A program made the translations under genes and the position numbers. Positions 60,608 to 64,000 of a stretch of 64,000 nucleotides of DNA are shown here, piece by piece (position 1 is the first letter of the stretch; each line of letters opens with the position of its first letter). The stretch is from Spirillospora albida. Its GTDB lineage: Bacteria; Actinomycetota; Actinomycetes; Streptosporangiales; Streptosporangiaceae. The notes below the pieces were generated by a model. That model had not been told where the DNA came from. It searched no databases and was given only the letters and a program-made list of their open reading frames with translations. The DNA lies in assembly GCF_000718255.1 (NCBI RefSeq), contig NZ_JOFJ01000018.1:1-64000 (forward strand), read 5' to 3'.

Positions 60608-61579
60608 TCAGGGCGGGTCCGCGTAGCGGGCGGCGAGCGCGGCGGCGCGGTCGCGCAGGGAGGCGCGCAGCGACGGCGGGGCGAGGGCTTCGGCGTCCGC
60701 GCCGAGCTGCCACAGCGCCCATTCGGCGTGGCGCGAATCCTGGAAGGTCACCTCCAGGCGCAGCCGGCCGTCCGGGTCGGGCTCCTCGGCGCGGACGGTC
60801 AGCGCGGTGTTCAGCAGCTCCTCCCGCCGCGCCTGGTGCACCCGTACCAGCACGGTGATGTGGCCGTCGGCCAGGAACCGCGCGCAGCGCTCCCGCCAGA
60901 TCCGGTCCAGGTCGACCCGGTCCGGCCGCCGTGCCGGTTCGGGCAGCTCCTCGGCGGCCAGCACCCGCGACAGCCGGTAGGTGCGGTCCTCGCCCGATCT
61001 CGTGGCCAGCAGGTAGCCCCGGTCGCGGACGGTGACCAGGCCGATCGGGTCCACCGTGCGCCACCGTGGTTCCTGGCCCGTGGCGGCGTAGTGGATGCGG
61101 AGCCTGCGCCCGGCGAGCACCGCGCGCCGGACCTCGGTCATCATGGCGCCCGGCACCTCTTCGGTGACCAGCCGGCGTGAGAGCAGGTCGGTCTCCGGGT
61201 CGACGAGCAGTCGCCGGGCCGCGTCGCTCGCGGTGGCCCGATGGCCCTCGGGCAGCGCGTCGACCACCTTGCGCATGGCCGAGGCGAGCGCCGAGCCGAG
61301 GGCGTACACCTGGTCGCCGCGTCCGGATCCGGCGACCAGCAGGGCGACGGCCTCGTCGTGGTTCAGGCCGGTCAGCTCGGTGCGGAAGCCGGGCAGCAGC
61401 GCGAACCCGCCGTGCCGGCCGCGTTCGGCGTAGACCGGGACGCCCGCCGCCGAAAGCGCCTCGATGTCGCGCAGCACGGTGCGGGTGGACACCTCCAGCT
61501 CGCGGGCCAGCGCGGCGGCGGTCATCCGGCCGCGCTGGCGCAGCAGGAGCACCAGGGAGACCAGCCGGTCGGCGCGCAT
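60608..61579 (-). CDS. WYL-domain transcriptional regulator (YafY-like)
   Basis: The 323-residue regulator has an N-terminal HTH_11 (MRADRLVSLVLLLRQRGRMT, then LEVSTRTVLRDIEALSAAGV) and a WYL domain (about 140-230) with RRLRIHYAATG, DPIGLVTVRDRGYLLA and TYRLSRVLAAE. A WCX C-terminal extension follows. WYL domains sense ligands, often nucleic acid-derived. It is divergent from a RidA-family gene, a frequent pairing suggesting it controls that gene. ATG 61579 opens the HTH directly. Confidence 0.93.
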   Translation of the reverse strand: MRADRLVSLVLLLRQRGRMTAAALARELEVSTRTVLRDIEALSAAGVPVYAERGRHGGFALLPGFRTELTGLNHDEAVALLVAGSGRGDQVYALGSALASAMRKVVDALPEGHRATASDAARRLLVDPETDLLSRRLVTEEVPGAMMTEVRRAVLAGRRLRIHYAATGQEPRWRTVDPIGLVTVRDRGYLLATRSGEDRTYRLSRVLAAEELPEPARRPDRVDLDRIWRERCARFLADGHITVLVRVHQARREELLNTALTVRAEEPDPDGRLRLEVTFQDSRHAEWALWQLGADAEALAPPSLRASLRDRAAALAARYADPP

Positions 61580-61696
61580 GCGGAAACCATGCCAGAAAAC
61601 ACGACCGAGGATGTCGTGATTCGTTGGGAGGCTCCTCGGCACGGCGTCACGAAGCGATGGCGTCGCACCGATGGATCGAATGGAGCTGGTACGGCG

Positions 61697-62092
61697 ATGG
61701 AACGAACGGCTGTCAACCCGGTGACGTGGTCGCTGGAGATGGGGTTCAACCAGGGCGAGGTCGTCTCCGGGCACACCCGGACCCTCTACTGCTCCGGGCA
61801 GACGGCGACGGACGGCGACGGCAAGCCCAGGCATGACGGTGACATGGCGGCGCAGCTGGCGCTGAGCATCGACAACCTCGAGGCCGTCCTCGGCGAGGCC
61901 GGCATGTCCCTCGCGAACCTCGTCCGGCTCAACGTCTACACCACCGACGTCGACGTGCTCTTCCCGAACTACGGCGTGCTGGCGGCGCGGCTGGGCGCGG
62001 CGGGCGCGGCGCCGCCCACCACGATGCTCGGGGTGACGCGGCTGGCGCTCCCCACCCTGATGGTCGAGCTCGAGGGGACCGCCGTCGCGTGA
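61697..62092 (+). CDS. RidA/YjgF/Rid family protein
   Basis: This 131-residue protein has the Rid signature: TLYCSGQTATDGDGKPRHDG, LSIDNLEAVLGEAGMSLANL, then VRLNVYTTDVD and TMLGVTRLALPTLMVELEGT. RidA members deaminate reactive enamines/imines. The key Arg is replaced in this type (GVTRLALP where RidA has VxxLP with Arg), so activity may differ. ATG 61697 is used; it diverges from the WYL regulator. Confidence 0.9.
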   Translation: MERTAVNPVTWSLEMGFNQGEVVSGHTRTLYCSGQTATDGDGKPRHDGDMAAQLALSIDNLEAVLGEAGMSLANLVRLNVYTTDVDVLFPNYGVLAARLGAAGAAPPTTMLGVTRLALPTLMVELEGTAVA

Positions 62093-62345
62093 GGCGACCC
62101 CGCGTCCGGCAGGGCGGCTGAACGGATCGGGCGGCGCGGCTTCCGGCGGCCCCCCGATCCACCCGCGGCCGTGCGGCCGCCTCTGGCGAGCAGTTCGGCC
62201 TCCAGCAGGAGACCGACGTCGCGTACCACCACCATGCGGTCACCCTACGCACCGCCCGGCCCGCGGGACCAGAGCGCGGCCCTGCCGCCGGCGGATCGTG
62301 GCGCGCGGATCGCCCGTGGCATTCCGGGCGATCGGTCTTGACTGT

Positions 62346-62356
62346 GACGTTACGTC
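62346..62356. promoter_or_regulatory. Possible MerR operator/promoter
   Basis: GACGT-T-ACGTC is a perfect 11-bp inverted repeat just downstream of TTGACT (62338-62343). This is the position where MerR-type activators bind between -35 and -10 elements. It lies 19 bp ahead of the MerR start. Confidence 0.45.
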
Positions 62357-62374
62357 GTACCCCAGGCTTGGCTC

Positions 62375-63193
62375 GTGCGAGTGAAGGAATTGGCGGACCT
62401 CGCCGGTACCACGGTGCGGACGGTCCGGTACTACCACGAGATCGGCCTGCTGCCCGTACCAGCGGTGCGCGACGGGTGCCGTGACTACGACCTCACGCAC
62501 GTCGCGCGGCTCATCCGCATCCGCTGGCTGGCGCAGGCCGGGGTGCCGCTGTCGCGGGTCAAGGGAATGCTGCACCCCGCCGACGACCCGGAGCGGGAGC
62601 CGGCCGGGGTCCGCGCGTCGGTGCTCACCGACCTGAACGCCACCGTGGTCGCGCTTGAGGAGCAGCTGGAGGAGCTGGAGGCGCAGCGCGCGCAGGTGCG
62701 GCGTCTCATCGCCGCCGTGGAGCGGCATGACCACCTGTCGCCGCTGCCGGCGGCGATCGCGCGGTTCTACGAGACGATCGAGCGGCGCGTCGAGGACGAC
62801 GGCGCGCGCCGGATGATCCGGCGGGAGCGCGACTTCATGGAGCTGGCGTTCTACCGCGGTGAGATGCCACCGGAGGTGGAGGTCGTCTACCAGGGATTCG
62901 ACGAGGCGCGCATGGCCGAGAGCGCCGCGCTGTTCGGCCGGTTCGCCGACCGGTACGAGGCGGAGTCGGCGCCCACCGACGAGGAGGCCGCGCAGATCGC
63001 GGCGGCGATCGTCGAGCGGTTCAGCCGGCATCTGGGGGCCGGGTTCCCGCCCCTGGCCCGGTCGGTGGACGTGGACGGCCTCCGGCGGGCCGCGGACCTG
63101 TACGTGCGGCTGGCCGAGGACAAGGACAGGCGGCTCGACAGGGTGATCGCCGACGCGCTGCTGGACGCCATCGAGGAGGCACGGAACCGATGA
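62375..63193 (+). CDS. MerR family regulator with TipAS-like C-terminus
   Basis: The 272-residue regulator has a MerR HTH (KELADLAGTTVRTVRYYHEI, then RIRWLAQAGVPLSRVKGML), a dimerisation coiled coil (about 85-115, VALEEQLEELEAQRAQV) and a helical effector domain. It contains RFADRYEAESAPTDEEAAQI. It is coupled to the downstream ABC ATPase (ATGA overlap), so it probably activates its own exporter operon in response to a drug. GTG 62375 or 62381 can start it. Confidence 0.9.
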   Translation: MRVKELADLAGTTVRTVRYYHEIGLLPVPAVRDGCRDYDLTHVARLIRIRWLAQAGVPLSRVKGMLHPADDPEREPAGVRASVLTDLNATVVALEEQLEELEAQRAQVRRLIAAVERHDHLSPLPAAIARFYETIERRVEDDGARRMIRRERDFMELAFYRGEMPPEVEVVYQGFDEARMAESAALFGRFADRYEAESAPTDEEAAQIAAAIVERFSRHLGAGFPPLARSVDVDGLRRAADLYVRLAEDKDRRLDRVIADALLDAIEEARNR

Positions 63194-64000
63194 GCCGGGA
63201 CGACGTGATCGACGTGACGGGGCTGGAGAAGCGGTTCGGTGCACTCGCCGCCGTCGACGGCCTGGACCTGCGGGTCGCCGAAGGGGAGGTGCACGGCTTC
63301 CTTGGCCCCAACGGGGCGGGGAAGTCGACGACGATCAGAGTCCTGCTCGGGCTGTACCGGGCCACCGCCGGGCGCGTCCGCGTCCTGGGCCTGGATCCGG
63401 CGTCCTCGGCCGCTCGGCTGAACCGGCGGGTCTCCTATGTGCCGGGCGAGGTGAACCTGTGGCCGAACCTGACGGGCCAGGAGGTGCTCGACGCCCTGGC
63501 CGGCCTGCGGGGTGCGCGCGACGTGGCGGCCGAACGGCGCCTGGTCGCCGATTTCGCCCTGGACGTGCGCAAACGGGTCCGCGCCTATTCCAAGGGCAAC
63601 CGGCAGAAGGTGATCCTGATCGCGGCGCTCGCGGCCCCCACGGACCTGCTCGTCCTAGACGAGCCGACCTCGGGCCTCGACCCGCTCATGGAGGAGCTGT
63701 TCCAGCGCTGCGTGCGCGAGGCCGCGGCGGCGGGCCGCACGGTGCTGCTGTCCAGCCACATCCTCGCCGAGGTCGAGGACGTGTGCGCATCGGTGTCGAT
63801 CATCAAGGACGGCCGGCTGGTGGAGGCGGGGCGGCTGTCCGACCTGCGGCATCTGGCCGCCTCCGAGGTCACCGCCCGGTTCGGCGCGGACCGGGCGTTC
63901 GCCGCCGTGGCGGCCGGCCTGGACTCGCTCGGCCTGGCCGTGGACGGACCGGAGGGTCCGGCCGCGGACGGGCACCGGGTGCGGCTGAGCGTCCCCCGCG
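63190..64000 (+). CDS. ABC transporter ATP-binding protein (partial, runs off the window)
   Basis: The frame from ATG 63190 stays open to the window edge (270 codons). It shows Walker A GPNGAGKSTT, a Q-loop-region PGEVNLWPNL, the variant signature YSKGNRQKVILIAALA, Walker B LLVLDEPTSGLD and switch His in LLSSHILAEVED. The YSKGNRQKV signature is typical of actinobacterial ABC-2 multidrug exporters. A permease gene is expected just beyond the edge. The start overlaps the MerR stop. Confidence 0.92.
   Translation, partial: MSRDDVIDVTGLEKRFGALAAVDGLDLRVAEGEVHGFLGPNGAGKSTTIRVLLGLYRATAGRVRVLGLDPASSAARLNRRVSYVPGEVNLWPNLTGQEVLDALAGLRGARDVAAERRLVADFALDVRKRVRAYSKGNRQKVILIAALAAPTDLLVLDEPTSGLDPLMEELFQRCVREAAAAGRTVLLSSHILAEVEDVCASVSIIKDGRLVEAGRLSDLRHLAASEVTARFGADRAFAAVAAGLDSLGLAVDGPEGPAADGHRVRLSVPR

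Noticed and set aside
61969..62235. 88-residue minus-strand frame after the RidA gene
   Set aside because: It overlaps the RidA coding region antisense and becomes low-complexity; no RBS or family signal.
1..64000. tRNA or rRNA genes
   Set aside because: I looked for conserved T-loop and 16S/23S-like sequence and saw none. A tRNAscan or Infernal run would be decisive.

Overview
This 64 kb window is very GC-rich, with strong third-position GC bias, frequent GTG starts and many 4-base stop/start overlaps. The gene families (PadR/DUF1048, RsbRST modules, two-HTH MerR, orphan histidine kinases, peptidase inhibitor I36, CueP) point to a soil actinomycete, plausibly a streptosporangial or thermomonosporaceous type. 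A chemoreceptor gene without neighbouring che genes hints at a strain with motile spores; that is an inference. No rRNA or tRNA gene was seen.

Layout. 0-12 kb: a TetR/FAD-monooxygenase divergon with two matching operators, a methyl-accepting chemoreceptor, a DUF3592 gene coupled through a 56-residue ORF to a tyrosine recombinase, a wrecked GNAT gene, a DHFR-like reductase, a SigX5-type sigma factor, Tn3 transposase debris, a monooxygenase-fold protein and a frameshifted membrane protein. 11.7-20 kb: three histidine kinases, a zinc alcohol dehydrogenase, a secreted protein and a CueP copper lipoprotein. 20-23 kb: a PadR-controlled ABC-2 exporter operon with two DUF1048 genes. 23.3-28.9 kb: a seven-gene stressosome (RsbR-RsbS-RsbT) operon continuing into an ATPase/PP2C fusion, a histidine kinase and a receiver-GAF-SpoIIE phosphatase, with overlap at every junction. 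29-38 kb: secreted proteins, a diguanylate cyclase, radical SAM debris, a two-repeat orphan type I-E CRISPR remnant, a VOC protein, an SDR and a small membrane protein. 38.6-46 kb: a siderophore-type ABC importer operon diverging, across a Fur-like palindrome, from a pair of ABC half-transporters. 46-48.7 kb: erythromycin esterase with a double-HTH MerR regulator, then a decayed segment with recombinase debris. 48.7-57.3 kb: a large matrixin-like metalloprotease with a possible cysteine switch, a second copy of the convergent histidine kinase pair seen at 16-19 kb, and a pentapeptide-repeat protein. 57.4-64 kb: a TetR gene and a membrane/SRPBCC gene that have both lost their 5' ends at one junction, a methyltransferase-DCC fusion, a two-domain VOC protein, a WYL-regulator/RidA divergon, and a MerR regulator coupled to an ABC ATPase that leaves the window.

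The strongest theme is signal transduction. Six histidine kinases are present, but the only receiver domain is fused to a PP2C phosphatase and lacks the usual conserved lysine. Partner-switching components are present without a local sigma factor or RsbV/RsbW pair. The second theme is decay: at least nine gene remnants lie among intact genes, several next to mobile-element debris.
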